The translations under genes and the position numbers were made by a program. DNA of 64,000 bases from Saprospiraceae bacterium. Lineage in GTDB: Bacteria; Bacteroidota; Bacteroidia; Chitinophagales; Saprospiraceae. Numbering within the stretch: the first letter of the stretch is position 1; each line of letters starts with the position of its first letter. Shown in pieces: positions 54,310 to 63,785 of this stretch. A model generated the notes under the pieces. It did no database searches and was not told the origin of the DNA. It worked only from the letters and a program-made list of their open reading frames with translations. The stretch is taken from NCBI GenBank assembly GCA_016709995.1, contig JADJLQ010000002.1, positions 868,001 to 932,000 of the forward strand. Direction: 5' to 3'.

Positions 54310-56285
54310 CTGCGCTGACTTTGGATGCGTATGCAGTTAAGCGACATGGGTGGAGTAGTATACTCAATAACACTACCTATCAAAAGATCAGTAGTTTTTG
54401 GGACTATATTATTCGGGCTTTCCAGCGTATTTTCTTCCATTCCACCTCCAGCAAGCACAGTAAGACTAGCGGTAGGATTAAGATATTGAAAAGCGGCCAG
54501 GTTGATTTGGAAATGTCCTTCAATATCTCCGGTGTTGACCAATTTTAATATGAGATCACCACTTCGTGAATCCTGCACCGCAGAAGCGGAAAGTGCCGTA
54601 TCCGATTTATTTTTTGAAATGATGTTTTCTATATAAGCGTCACCCCGGTTGACAGAAAAAATTTGTTGTACATAATAATTGGGAGTCAGGCAGATACGGC
54701 TATTATCAAAAAATATCATGTCCGTCCTCCATTGAGTATAATCCTTTTTGGCAAACATAGGAGCATAAGATGCCATCCTGACGATATCTCCGTTGCGCTC
54801 CAACCCAATCATATAAGCAGCTTCGGTGATCGCATTGATTAATTTATTACCCCAGGAAGCATACTCCCCTAAATAAACTATCGATTTATTTCTGTCATAA
54901 GTATCATATCGGTTGAGATTTGCTTTAAACCAATCCGGTTGTTTGTAATAATGTTCGTCTATTACCGGAAGATTAATGCTGGATGCAAGCTTCCAGCCTT
55001 TATCGAAATCATCTCCATCTTCGCCGGGCCCCGCCGTACCAATGACTGTGATCTCCGGATGTTTGACTTTTAAAGCACTATAGATCTTTTGGAACCTCTC
55101 TTCAAATTCAGGGGTAATTTTTTCTTCATTTCCAATGCCTACATACTCCAGATTAAATGGTGCAGGATGTCCGGCGGCGGCCCGATAGGTACCCCAGGTC
55201 GTTTCAACGGATCCATTAGCCCATTCGACCAGGTCTAACACCTCTTGCACATAGTCATCCATCTCTTCCTGTGGGAGTGCCATTTGGCCGGTGCCCCCTA
55301 TGCGCCAGGTGCCACCCGAATTTTGACAACTCACCCCTGCCGGAAGTACAGGGACAGGTTTGGCGCCAAGATCCTCACATAATTGAAAATATTCATAAAA
55401 TCCAAGGCCACCGGTTTGATGGTATCCCCAGATATTTTTTTGTTCGAGCCTCGTTTCAATCGGCCCGATTGTGTTTTTCCATCGATACATATTGCCCACT
55501 CCATCTCCGTGAACTAAGCAGCCTCCGGGAAACCGCATAAATCCGGGCTTCATGTCAGCAAGTGCCTGAGCCAGATCTGCCCGCATACCATTGGGGCGTT
55601 TGTTAAAGGTTTGTTCAGGGAAAAGAGAAATTACATCCAATGCCAGCTTACCTTCGGATACGGCCACGATCACCAGGGAGGTGCTGTCACAGTTTTTAGA
55701 TGGAGAGAGCATAAGGTTTTGCTTTTGCCAGTCTTTGGAGTCAACCGTCACCTCCCGCCAGTCCAGGATGGCACCTTTTTTGTCTTGAAGTTTTATTTTT
55801 AAAGTAACTGGATTTGTAGAAAGCTGGCGCGTAAACATGCTGAAATTATATTGTTCGCCGGCCGTAACGACCATATTGGCATATCCCGCATTTTTAATTC
55901 CAAGGCCTTCAAACCCGATATGTTCTGCGGTCAATACCAGGTAGTGTGGATTATTTGGATGAATGGGTTGCTGAGTTTCCACCGATAAGGACCCATAAGA
56001 AAAACCCGGGGTGAGATATTCCCAGGCAGTGAGGGAATGCCAGTCTTTACGATCTGTAGGACTGTATTCAAAGGATCGGTTTTGTATCATTTCGGCATAC
56101 AGTCCGCCATCAGCGGCGTAATTGATATCTTCAAAAAAGAGTCCGAATAAATGAGGGCTGATTTTTTTAGAAATTGGGTGGGTAGGAGTTGATTTTTTCT
56201 TCTGCGCTGACAACGGCGTTGGCGTGGTCAATCCAAGTACCATTTTCAGTAAAATACAATATTTAAAAAAAGTCATCTTGTTCAT
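54306..56285 (-). CDS. GH51 alpha-L-arabinofuranosidase, secreted
   Basis: 659 residues with a signal peptide ending 'TPLSAQ'. N-terminal 'ISPHLFGLFFEDINYAADGGLYAEMIQNRSFE' and a carbohydrate-binding-type beta domain (about 85-220), then the TIM barrel: 'MRFPGGCLVHGDGVGNMYRWKN', acid/base Glu in 'YVGIGNEEKITPE', nucleophile Glu in 'IVYLGEYASWGNK'. The C-terminal beta-sandwich follows. It removes arabinofuranose side chains from arabinan or arabinoxylan by retention. Both ends overlap neighbours by 4 bp (ATGA), so it is translationally coupled to GH95 and GH43. Confidence 0.94.
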   Translation of the reverse strand: MNKMTFFKYCILLKMVLGLTTPTPLSAQKKKSTPTHPISKKISPHLFGLFFEDINYAADGGLYAEMIQNRSFEYSPTDRKDWHSLTAWEYLTPGFSYGSLSVETQQPIHPNNPHYLVLTAEHIGFEGLGIKNAGYANMVVTAGEQYNFSMFTRQLSTNPVTLKIKLQDKKGAILDWREVTVDSKDWQKQNLMLSPSKNCDSTSLVIVAVSEGKLALDVISLFPEQTFNKRPNGMRADLAQALADMKPGFMRFPGGCLVHGDGVGNMYRWKNTIGPIETRLEQKNIWGYHQTGGLGFYEYFQLCEDLGAKPVPVLPAGVSCQNSGGTWRIGGTGQMALPQEEMDDYVQEVLDLVEWANGSVETTWGTYRAAAGHPAPFNLEYVGIGNEEKITPEFEERFQKIYSALKVKHPEITVIGTAGPGEDGDDFDKGWKLASSINLPVIDEHYYKQPDWFKANLNRYDTYDRNKSIVYLGEYASWGNKLINAITEAAYMIGLERNGDIVRMASYAPMFAKKDYTQWRTDMIFFDNSRICLTPNYYVQQIFSVNRGDAYIENIISKNKSDTALSASAVQDSRSGDLILKLVNTGDIEGHFQINLAAFQYLNPTASLTVLAGGGMEENTLESPNNIVPKTTDLLIGSVIEYTTPPMSLNCIRIQSQRR

Positions 56286-58738
56286 GATAAAGATAATAAT
56301 ATAAGTACTTGTTTCTTCTTTGTAGGAATATCATATAAATAGGTTGGTTTCAAATCAAGCTGCCGGATAGATGATTGCGGCGATATGATGGGGGTGGGAA
56401 TGTCTTCCGTTTGAAAATAAGGATTGCTATTATCTGCTGTGGCTGGTTTCAAACCGGTACCGTTGCTCCACCTCATTTCGTTGGGTAATCTCAATCTTAG
56501 ATTGCCTCCGAGACCAGACCTTACAACCAATTTTGCCAATTTTCCATCCTGCCATTGCATATCCACTATTTCAAAGCCTCCCCAGGTTTTCAATCCACGG
56601 ATGCTGCCTGAGGGCCAAACATCTGGAAGTGCCGGCAAAAGGTGGACAGCTCCATCCGCACTTTGCATTAACATTTCTGTAATTCCGGAGGTACATCCAA
56701 AATTGCCATCAATCTGGAAGGGTGGATGGGCATCAAAAAGGTTGTTATAAGTACCACCGCTGCCACGATCATTGCCCACAGGAGTCAATTGATTCTGTAT
56801 TAGTTTATAGGCATGGTTGCCATCTTGTAACCTAGCCCACCAATTTACTTTCCAACCCATACTCCATCCTGTCGATACATCGCCACGCTGGATAAGGGTG
56901 TTTTTAGCAGCAGCAAATAGATCAGGTGTTCGATACGCTGAAATTTGATTGGAAGGATAAAGGCCATACAAATGGGAAATGTGCCGGTGATGATCATTGG
57001 GGTCATCTATATCATCCAGCCATTCCTGCAATTGATTATAACGACCTATATGCATCGGTGCTAATGCAGCCCGCTTTGCTTTGAGTGAATCCATCAATAA
57101 CGGATCTTTATGCAATATTGCAGCAGCTTGAATAGCCGTGCTGAATACATCGAATACGATTTGATTGTCCATGGTGACACCTGCATCCAGCGATGAACCA
57201 CCATGAGCTGCAGGTGCATTTTCCGGAGAATTGCCCGGACTCACTACCATCCAACGGTAAGTGGGATGTTCTACTAAAAAGTCCAGATAAAATAATGCAG
57301 CGCCTTTTAGTGCAGGATATACAGAGGCTAAAAAAGTTTTGTCGCCTGTATACAGATAATGCTCCCATAAATGCTGACTTACCCAGCCCCCTCCGGCGGT
57401 CCACATGCCCCAAAATGCCCCGTCAATGGCGCCGGTGACCCGCCAAATATCCGTATTGTGATGTGCCATCCAACCCCTTGCTCCATACATATCCCTGGCC
57501 GTTTGTTGGCCGGTGATAGACAAGTCTTTTACCATATCTAAGAAAGGCTGATGGAGCTCTGAAAGATTGGTTTTTTCGGCAGGCCAATAGTTCATCTCGG
57601 CATTGATATTGATCGTGTATTTACTGTCCCAGGGAGGATTGATCCGATGATTCCAAAGTCCCTGCAAATTGGCAGGCTGGCCTCCCGGCTTTGAAGAAGA
57701 TATCAGCAAGTATCGTCCATATTGGTAATACAACGATACCAATGCAGGATCGTTGGTTTGGTTGAAATTTCTTAATCTTTCGTCCGTGGGCAAATTCGCT
57801 GCCTGCGTAGTTCCAAGATCTAATTGCACCCGATCAAAGTAATGTTGATAGGCAGCTATATGTGCACTTTTAAGTCGTGAATACGATGGTCGAAAGGCTT
57901 TGTTTAGGTACTCCGAAGCCCGGCTGGTTTCATCACCCTGGAGATCGTGGTAATTATTAAAATTGGTAGCTATTGAAATATATAAGGTTGCAGCAGTAGC
58001 ATTTTGAACAATTAGAGATGTATCCGTAGAGGTGATGGATCCTCCGTCCAATTTGATTCGTGTCATTCCTTTAAATCTAACCATGCCTTTGACGCCTTCA
58101 TGATCACTCGTCGTACCGGATAGAATCAGGTCATGCGCCGGGGTGACCAGGATGTTTTTAATCAATTGGGGCGAAGTGTAGAAGGCACTAAAAGTAAGTT
58201 TGCCTAAGGCATTGGCTGATAAGTGGATTACAATTACATTGTCAGCCAGGGATGCAAAAGCGTCCCTAGTATAGGTGACCTCACCTACTTTGTACGAAAT
58301 TTTGGAGATAGCTTGCTTCAGATCAAGTTCCCTCCTATAATTACTAAAGTCTTCGTGGCCATCAAACTTTAAGTGAAGATTGCCGAACGGTTCAAATTTT
58401 TGTCCATGCGATTTTTTGGATATGATCGTCTGACCGGCTAACATTTCCGCTTCTTTGTGTTTGCCTTCGAATATTAATCTCCTGATCTCAGGCAGTGCTG
58501 CCAGTGCTGCCGGATTGTCATTACGATTGGGACTGCCGCTCCATACAGTGTGTTCATTGAGTTGCATGATTTCCTCCGCTACATTCCCATATATCATAGC
58601 TCCAAGGCGGCCGTTACCGATCGGGAGCGCATTTTCCCATGTTGCCCCGGATGGTTGGGTATACCAAAGCTTAAGTTCAGATTGTGCATATCCATTAATT
58701 AAAAAAAGACTCATCCAAAGACACAAATAGTTTTTCAT
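56282..58738 (-). CDS. GH95 alpha-L-fucosidase/alpha-L-galactosidase, secreted
   Basis: 818 residues, full length, with a signal peptide ending 'INGYAQ'. N-terminal beta domain ('ENALPIGNGRLGAMIYGNV', 'LNEHTVWSGSPNRND'), linker, (alpha/alpha)6 toroid and C-terminal beta domain. Catalytic motifs match GH95: NINAEMNYWPAEKTNL (the two Asn), SPGNSPENAP (Glu), QIDGNFGCTSGITEML (Asp). The family hydrolyses alpha-1,2-fucose or alpha-L-galactose by inversion. It heads the tight GH95-GH51-GH43 unit. No -7 box was found within 60 bp upstream. Confidence 0.95.
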   Translation of the reverse strand: MKNYLCLWMSLFLINGYAQSELKLWYTQPSGATWENALPIGNGRLGAMIYGNVAEEIMQLNEHTVWSGSPNRNDNPAALAALPEIRRLIFEGKHKEAEMLAGQTIISKKSHGQKFEPFGNLHLKFDGHEDFSNYRRELDLKQAISKISYKVGEVTYTRDAFASLADNVIVIHLSANALGKLTFSAFYTSPQLIKNILVTPAHDLILSGTTSDHEGVKGMVRFKGMTRIKLDGGSITSTDTSLIVQNATAATLYISIATNFNNYHDLQGDETSRASEYLNKAFRPSYSRLKSAHIAAYQHYFDRVQLDLGTTQAANLPTDERLRNFNQTNDPALVSLYYQYGRYLLISSSKPGGQPANLQGLWNHRINPPWDSKYTININAEMNYWPAEKTNLSELHQPFLDMVKDLSITGQQTARDMYGARGWMAHHNTDIWRVTGAIDGAFWGMWTAGGGWVSQHLWEHYLYTGDKTFLASVYPALKGAALFYLDFLVEHPTYRWMVVSPGNSPENAPAAHGGSSLDAGVTMDNQIVFDVFSTAIQAAAILHKDPLLMDSLKAKRAALAPMHIGRYNQLQEWLDDIDDPNDHHRHISHLYGLYPSNQISAYRTPDLFAAAKNTLIQRGDVSTGWSMGWKVNWWARLQDGNHAYKLIQNQLTPVGNDRGSGGTYNNLFDAHPPFQIDGNFGCTSGITEMLMQSADGAVHLLPALPDVWPSGSIRGLKTWGGFEIVDMQWQDGKLAKLVVRSGLGGNLRLRLPNEMRWSNGTGLKPATADNSNPYFQTEDIPTPIISPQSSIRQLDLKPTYLYDIPTKKKQVLILLSLS

Positions 58739-59220
58739 AGCAGAAAAATAGATGAAATATTTAACCTTAAATAAATCGGGCTCATTTTGGTCATGCAGAT
58801 GCAGACACTTTGCTATTTTTTCGACCGCGCTATGACCGCTATAGTGACCTACTCATCATTTTCCTTCCAGCATATTGTTCGATCACTAACAGAAGACCCG
58901 TGGCGCATGAACCCACACGGTGGCTTTCAACCTAAAAATAACGGCTTTACCCGGGGAGTTGAAAAAACAGTTACAAAGTAAACACCCTTATGATAGAATG
59001 AAGTCCATAAAATTGGCAATAATGGTGAGATTATAATATGGCTTCGACGAATTGATAACCAAATGCGCAGATAGCCTCCATGGATACTACCTCTATTAAT
59101 ATGTTTTGGTTATTTTGTGTGATGTTCCAAATTATGGGTTCCGACCGCATGAAATTAGAAACGGGTTATTCATGCATCTTAGACTTTACACTTGACAAAA
59201 TAATCACTAATTAGAAATAT
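58739..59220. other. Geneless stretch between GH95 and the permease gene
   Basis: About 480 bp dividing the leftward GH cluster from the rightward permease gene, so it should carry two divergent promoters. A 64-codon open frame (58787-58981) has no motif. No repeats or clear operators were recognised. Confidence 0.4.
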
Positions 59221-60639
59221 ATGAGCCAATTTAACATTGAAGAAGAAATTGAGGAGATAGCTGGCGGCGAATTTGAAAGAACGCCGGTACCCCAGTCAAA
59301 ATTAAAAAGCTGGAAAAGTTTTTTAGGCATGTATGCAGGTGAGCATGCAGCAGGTACAGAGTTTATGATTGGGCCCTTATTTTTAACTGCAGGCGTTAGT
59401 GCTTTCGATTTAATTGTAGGATTACTCGTAGGAAACCTGTTAGCAGTATTGAGCTGGCGATATCTCACGGCTAAGATAGCGGTTGAAAATAGATTGACGC
59501 TGTACTATCAAATGGAGAAAATATGTGGTAAAAAATTGGTGATTGGCTATAACCTGGCCAATGGTATTTTATTCTGTTTTTTAGCAGGTTCCATGATCAC
59601 CGTGTCTGCCACAGCTATTGGCATTCCGTTTGATATGCCTATGCCGAAATTATCAGACACGATGCCCAATGGTATTACCTGGGTGGTCATTGTGGTTTTA
59701 CTCGGAGTAGCCATATCCATTATTGCAGCGAGAGGTTACGATATGGTCTCGAGAGCTGCTAATTGGATGTCTCCTGTAATTGTAATCGCGTTCTTAGCTT
59801 GCGGTTATGTGGCATTAAATCAATTAGGGGTTTCAAGTTTTTCCCAATTTTGGCAGATCTGGGGTGAGGGTTCAGATCCATTTCCAGGGCAAATAAAATA
59901 TACGTTCTGGCATGTTGTGCTTTGGTCCTGGTTTGCCAATGCGGCTATGCATATCGGGATGTCTGATCTGTCCGTTTTTCGTTTTGCTAAGAAAGCTAGT
60001 GCAGGATGGACGACAGCGGCCGGCATGTATGTAGGTCATTATATGGCTTGGATAGCAGCAGCTTTATTATACTCTGTTTATTTAAAATCTCCTGAAGCAA
60101 TAGGTTTTTTAAATAATGGAGAAGCACCTCCGGTCGCTCCCGGGCCACTGGCGTATAATGCCCTCGGTATATTTGGAATTATAGCTGTCGTACTGGCCGG
60201 ATGGACCACAGCTAATCCTACCATCTATAGAGCAGGACTTGCTTTTCAAGCCATCATACCTAAAGTTTCGACTTTTTGGGTTACTATAATTGCAGGGTCC
60301 GTAGCTACGCTCGCGGGAATTTTTCCTGCATTTGCTATGAAGCTTTTAGGGTTCGTGGCACTGTATGGGTTTATTCTTGCTCCCTTTGGAGCTGTTATCG
60401 TATTTGAACATTTCTTTTCTAACCAGGCAGGCATTATTAAAAATTATGCAGAGGTTGCCAATATTAAATTTAATAAGGCGGTAGCATTTGCCTGGGCCAT
60501 CAGCTTTGGATTGTTTTATTTTATCTCTGTTCAATTTGATGTGTTTTTATCCTTTTTAACCCTCCCGGCCTGGTTGCTTTGTGGCGTTTTATTTTTGATA
60601 TTTAGCAGGTATTATCAACAAAAGATGATTAAGGTGTAG
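59221..60639 (+). CDS. NCS1-type purine/cytosine permease-like transporter
   Basis: 472 residues with about twelve hydrophobic helices after a 40-residue charged N-terminus. 'SFLGMYAGEHAAGTEFMIGPLF' is a loop/helix-1 pattern like NCS1 permeases, and 'GWTTANPTIYRAGLAFQAI' fits their helix 8-9 region. NCS1 proteins import nucleobases or related compounds with H+ or Na+. No nucleobase gene is adjacent, so the substrate is inferred only from family. Confidence 0.8.
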   Translation: MSQFNIEEEIEEIAGGEFERTPVPQSKLKSWKSFLGMYAGEHAAGTEFMIGPLFLTAGVSAFDLIVGLLVGNLLAVLSWRYLTAKIAVENRLTLYYQMEKICGKKLVIGYNLANGILFCFLAGSMITVSATAIGIPFDMPMPKLSDTMPNGITWVVIVVLLGVAISIIAARGYDMVSRAANWMSPVIVIAFLACGYVALNQLGVSSFSQFWQIWGEGSDPFPGQIKYTFWHVVLWSWFANAAMHIGMSDLSVFRFAKKASAGWTTAAGMYVGHYMAWIAAALLYSVYLKSPEAIGFLNNGEAPPVAPGPLAYNALGIFGIIAVVLAGWTTANPTIYRAGLAFQAIIPKVSTFWVTIIAGSVATLAGIFPAFAMKLLGFVALYGFILAPFGAVIVFEHFFSNQAGIIKNYAEVANIKFNKAVAFAWAISFGLFYFISVQFDVFLSFLTLPAWLLCGVLFLIFSRYYQQKMIKV

Positions 60640-60932
60640 CGTATAAGTCTGGTAAGAAGGATAGGGTTTCCATTCCATGAACCTATAATGTTTTCATATC
60701 CAAATACTCTAATGGTTAGCTCCTTGTTAATCCTTCATCTCTTTCTTGTCTACTGATTTGGGACTTCATCGAGTCAGCATATTGATAAAGAGCGAATAGT
60801 TGGTCAGACCTGAGTTAGTTTTTAGATAATTGGACCACCTTGGGCTATTTTTCATGATTAGTAGTTATGTTTTGTGAAAAATGGTTAGAATTTGGATAAT
60901 GGTGTGAATTATAAGTACAATTGAGTGTGAAA

Positions 60933-62324
60933 TTACTTTCCGATACAAAACCTCCCAAATATACTCTCCAACAATTCATCCGTCGTCACCTCCCCGGTGA
61001 TCTCGCCGAGATAATGCAAGGCCTGCCTGATATCCATCGCGATCAGTTCATGTCCTGATAGATTGGTCACCTGCGTGCGTGCGCGCGCGAGGTGCTCCTG
61101 TACTTTGACCAGGCTGTCTACGTGACGGGAATTGCTCACAATGTTTTGAGCGAGCAAGGCATGGTCAGAGTGGATGGTCTGGAGGATTCTTTCTTTGAGA
61201 TAGATGATATTCATCTGGTTTTTGGCGGAGGTGGGGATGATGTCCGCGCGCGTGATGCCAGGCATGATATAGTCTTCCGGCAGGGTATAGGGATTGAGAT
61301 CCATTTTGTTGGGTACCAGGATGACTTCGAGGTCGGCATGCATAAGTCTGTAGATATCAGCCTCTACTTCGGCGGGTCGCATCTCGGTCACATCGAACAC
61401 ATATAATAGTATAGAGGATTGGCGGATTTTTTCGTGGGTGCGGGATACGCCGATGGCTTCGATCTGATCTTTGGCCTCGCGGATGCCGGCTGTATCGACT
61501 AGACGGAAGGGGATGCCTTCGATATGGAGTACTTCCTCTATCGTGTCTCGGGTGGTGCCGGGTATATCGGATACGATGGCGCGCTCTTCCTGTAGCAGGG
61601 CATTGAGCAGGGTGCTTTTGCCTGCATTGGGCCTGCCAGCGATGACGGTAGTGATGCCTTGTTTGATGGCATTGCCCAATTTGAAAGAGTCCAATAATAT
61701 TTGAATGCGGGCATTGGCCGTATCCAGAAGCTGGGTCAACTGCTGACGATCTGCAAACTCCACCTCTTCCTCTCCAAAATCCAGTTCCAACTCCAGCATG
61801 CTAGCGAAATGTACGAGCTGATCCCTAAGCGCGGCGATCTCCGCGGATATACCCCCTTTGAGATGATGGAGGGCGACCGTTGCTTCAGCTTTGGATTCCG
61901 CAGCGATCAGATCAGCCACCCCTTCGGCCTGGGTCATATCCAGCTTGCCATGGTAAAAAGCCCTGAAAGTAAACTCTCCCCGGCCTGCCGGCCTGGCGCC
62001 GAGGGCCACCAATCTATCGATGATGGCACTTTGGATATATGAAGAACCATGACAACTGATCTCTATGGTATTTTCGCCTGTGTAAGAGTGAGGCCCTTTA
62101 AATAGGGTGATCAATACCTGATCGATCACCTGCTCTTCTGCGCTCCGGATATATCCCAAGTGGACTGTATGGCTGTCCAAGTCCTGTATTGATCTGCCTT
62201 CAAAACACTCCTCTACAATCTCAAATGCCTGATCTCCGGAGATACGGATCACTGCGATCGCGGCGAGGCCTGGAGCAGTAGCTAATGCCACGATGGTGTC
62301 TTCTAAAGAATGCCGACTGTACAT
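60933..62324 (-). CDS. mnmE: tRNA modification GTPase MnmE
   Basis: 463 residues from the ATG at 62324 (MYSRHSLEDTIVALATAPG), the normal MnmE start; the frame extends 20 codons further up. N-terminal formyl-THF-binding domain (about 1-120), a helical domain, then the inserted GTPase domain: 'VIAGRPNAGKSTLLNALL' (G1), 'GTTRDT' (G2), 'DTAG' (G3), 'NKMD' (G4). The C-terminal FGRFCIGK is the conserved end with the catalytic Cys. With MnmG it adds cmnm5 to U34 of tRNAs in the cytoplasm. mnmG is not in this window. Confidence 0.97.
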   Translation of the reverse strand: MYSRHSLEDTIVALATAPGLAAIAVIRISGDQAFEIVEECFEGRSIQDLDSHTVHLGYIRSAEEQVIDQVLITLFKGPHSYTGENTIEISCHGSSYIQSAIIDRLVALGARPAGRGEFTFRAFYHGKLDMTQAEGVADLIAAESKAEATVALHHLKGGISAEIAALRDQLVHFASMLELELDFGEEEVEFADRQQLTQLLDTANARIQILLDSFKLGNAIKQGITTVIAGRPNAGKSTLLNALLQEERAIVSDIPGTTRDTIEEVLHIEGIPFRLVDTAGIREAKDQIEAIGVSRTHEKIRQSSILLYVFDVTEMRPAEVEADIYRLMHADLEVILVPNKMDLNPYTLPEDYIMPGITRADIIPTSAKNQMNIIYLKERILQTIHSDHALLAQNIVSNSRHVDSLVKVQEHLARARTQVTNLSGHELIAMDIRQALHYLGEITGEVTTDELLESIFGRFCIGK

Positions 62325-62338
62325 TGTTAAAATTGAAC

Positions 62339-62346
62339 TAAATTTG
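62339..62346 (+). promoter_or_regulatory. Bacteroidota -7 box (TAAATTTG) for the 151-residue protein
   Basis: Exact TAnnTTTG, 41 bp ahead of the ATG at 62388, within the gap that also serves mnmE on the other strand. Confidence 0.4.
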
Positions 62347-62387
62347 ATCCCAGTATTGTTATCACAAGTATACTTTAAAATCACTAG

Positions 62388-62843
62388 ATGAAGACATTAA
62401 AAAAATATGTTATCCGCACCCTGATCGTCCTATTCGTATTGGCAGCAGCTGTTGGTTCCTTCTTTACATTTGTGCCTTTTAGCGAAGGCATGCGAGCCGG
62501 CCAGGTCATTAAACTCAGCAAAAAAGGAGTGATCTTCAAGACCCACGAAGGCGAGCTCAACCTGATGATGATGCCGTCTACCAACAACCTGGGGACCATG
62601 ACCCCCAATGTCTGGGCATTTTCTGTACAAAATAAAGAGGTCGCTGATCAGATCCTCAAAGCTTCTGCTACCGGCGAGCGTCTGGAACTGTATTACAAAG
62701 AAAAATACTTCAAATTTCCCTGGCAGGGAGATACTAAATATTATGTCTACCGGGTAGAATCAGCTCCTGCGGTAGCTCCCCAGTTTCCAACCAATATACC
62801 CATAGGAGGTGTGAATGGGGGGAAACCGATAGAGGTTAAATAG
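62388..62843 (+). CDS. Membrane-anchored protein of unknown function
   Basis: 151 residues. One hydrophobic helix (about 10-30) anchors a soluble domain starting 'FVPFSEGMRAGQVIKLSKKG', with KTHEGELNLM and 'LELYYKEKYFKFPWQGDTKYYVYRVE'. This is a conserved Bacteroidota protein that is sometimes wrongly labelled 6-phosphogluconate dehydrogenase; it has no dinucleotide-binding motif. Function unknown. Divergent from mnmE. Confidence 0.8.
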   Translation: MKTLKKYVIRTLIVLFVLAAAVGSFFTFVPFSEGMRAGQVIKLSKKGVIFKTHEGELNLMMMPSTNNLGTMTPNVWAFSVQNKEVADQILKASATGERLELYYKEKYFKFPWQGDTKYYVYRVESAPAVAPQFPTNIPIGGVNGGKPIEVK

Positions 62844-63163
62844 GGGAATGGTTTTTTAACCAATAAGGAGCACTAAGCATCATTAAGATTTTAGCATCAG
62901 ACAACTGGCGGCCACGAAGTGTTACTTGAATAAAGTGCGGTCGCTAGCTGGCTGTGACTCCAAGGCCTCCTCCTACTTTGCGCAGTGGCAAAAGGTAAAT
63001 TTTTCTTATTCCCCAAAAGACAATGAGGCGGCTGACTTGTCCTAAAATACCTATTACCCCGACCCAGAAGGGAGAAAAAGCACCTTTGGCTTACCCAAAA
63101 TAAATAAAGCAACCTCCTGGTCCCTAATTTCGTTTATATTTGGAAAGCTTTAAAATCTGCTGC
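62844..63163. other. Geneless stretch before the small lipoprotein gene
   Basis: 320 bp without a believable gene. The last 30 bp carry the -7 box of the lipoprotein gene. Confidence 0.4.
63135..63142 (+). promoter_or_regulatory. Bacteroidota -7 box (TATATTTG) of the small lipoprotein gene
   Basis: Exact TAnnTTTG match, 21 bp before the ATG at 63164. A TTG at 63140 lies inside this box, which argues against it as a start codon. Confidence 0.5.
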
Positions 63164-63538
63164 ATGAAAAATCTCCTGTTTGTCGCCCTCATCCTGACCT
63201 TTGGTTGTTCCAAATCAGAACTCGCTGATATCACCACGCCGCAGTCAGCGGCTTGTTCCAGTGTAACCAAAGCCGTGGTCAAAAGGCAGATGCTCAATGT
63301 AGCCGGCACCGATTTTTTTTATTACCTCGAGGTAGCCTGGAGCATCAATAATAGCAATCGGGTCTATCCCAGCTTTCTCTCGCCAAGCCTCCAGGTAGAA
63401 GGCCAGAAAGTAGAGATCCACTACAATGCGACGAATGAACAGTACACGTATATCCCCTGTACAGAGGCGCATCCTACGGGACTGGTGGAAGAACATATGC
63501 CGAGGGTGGAGTTGTGTAGTGTGGTGAGTACGTTGTAA
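63164..63538 (+). CDS. Small lipoprotein of unknown function
   Basis: 124 residues from the ATG at 63164. The N-terminus (KNLLFVALILTFGCSKSELA) ends in a lipobox with Cys16. The mature domain is predicted beta-rich and has no recognised family. Probably anchored in the outer or inner membrane. Confidence 0.75.
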   Translation: MKNLLFVALILTFGCSKSELADITTPQSAACSSVTKAVVKRQMLNVAGTDFFYYLEVAWSINNSNRVYPSFLSPSLQVEGQKVEIHYNATNEQYTYIPCTEAHPTGLVEEHMPRVELCSVVSTL

Positions 63539-63724
63539 TGGTTGGGGGTTTATTCCAAAAAAGTTGTATTTAATTTTGTAGGACTGTTTATACTATTTAA
63601 ATCAATAGTTATATCGTAGTATGTGATCACTTAGTGGACAAATTGCCCTTTTAATTTACTTTGATTTTAAGCGCTTGGTAGGTTCCACCTTAAAATGAGC
63701 AATAATTTTTTTCGGGTTTTGGAC

Positions 63725-63760
63725 AAAAAAAAACGGACCAAGGTTTACCCCGGATCCGTT
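63725..63760 (-). terminator. Intrinsic terminator of the propeller-like gene
   Basis: In the - direction AACGGATCC is followed by a short loop and GGTCCGTT, then a run of T residues (A-run on the + strand at 63725-63733). One base bulge in the stem. Placed about 25 bp after the stop codon at 63786. Confidence 0.75.
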
Positions 63761-63785
63761 ATATACAGTTTGTTTAGATATTTCT

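Noticed and set aside
58787..58981. 64-codon open frame upstream of the permease
   Set aside because: No motif and no promoter; it lies in a divergent promoter gap.
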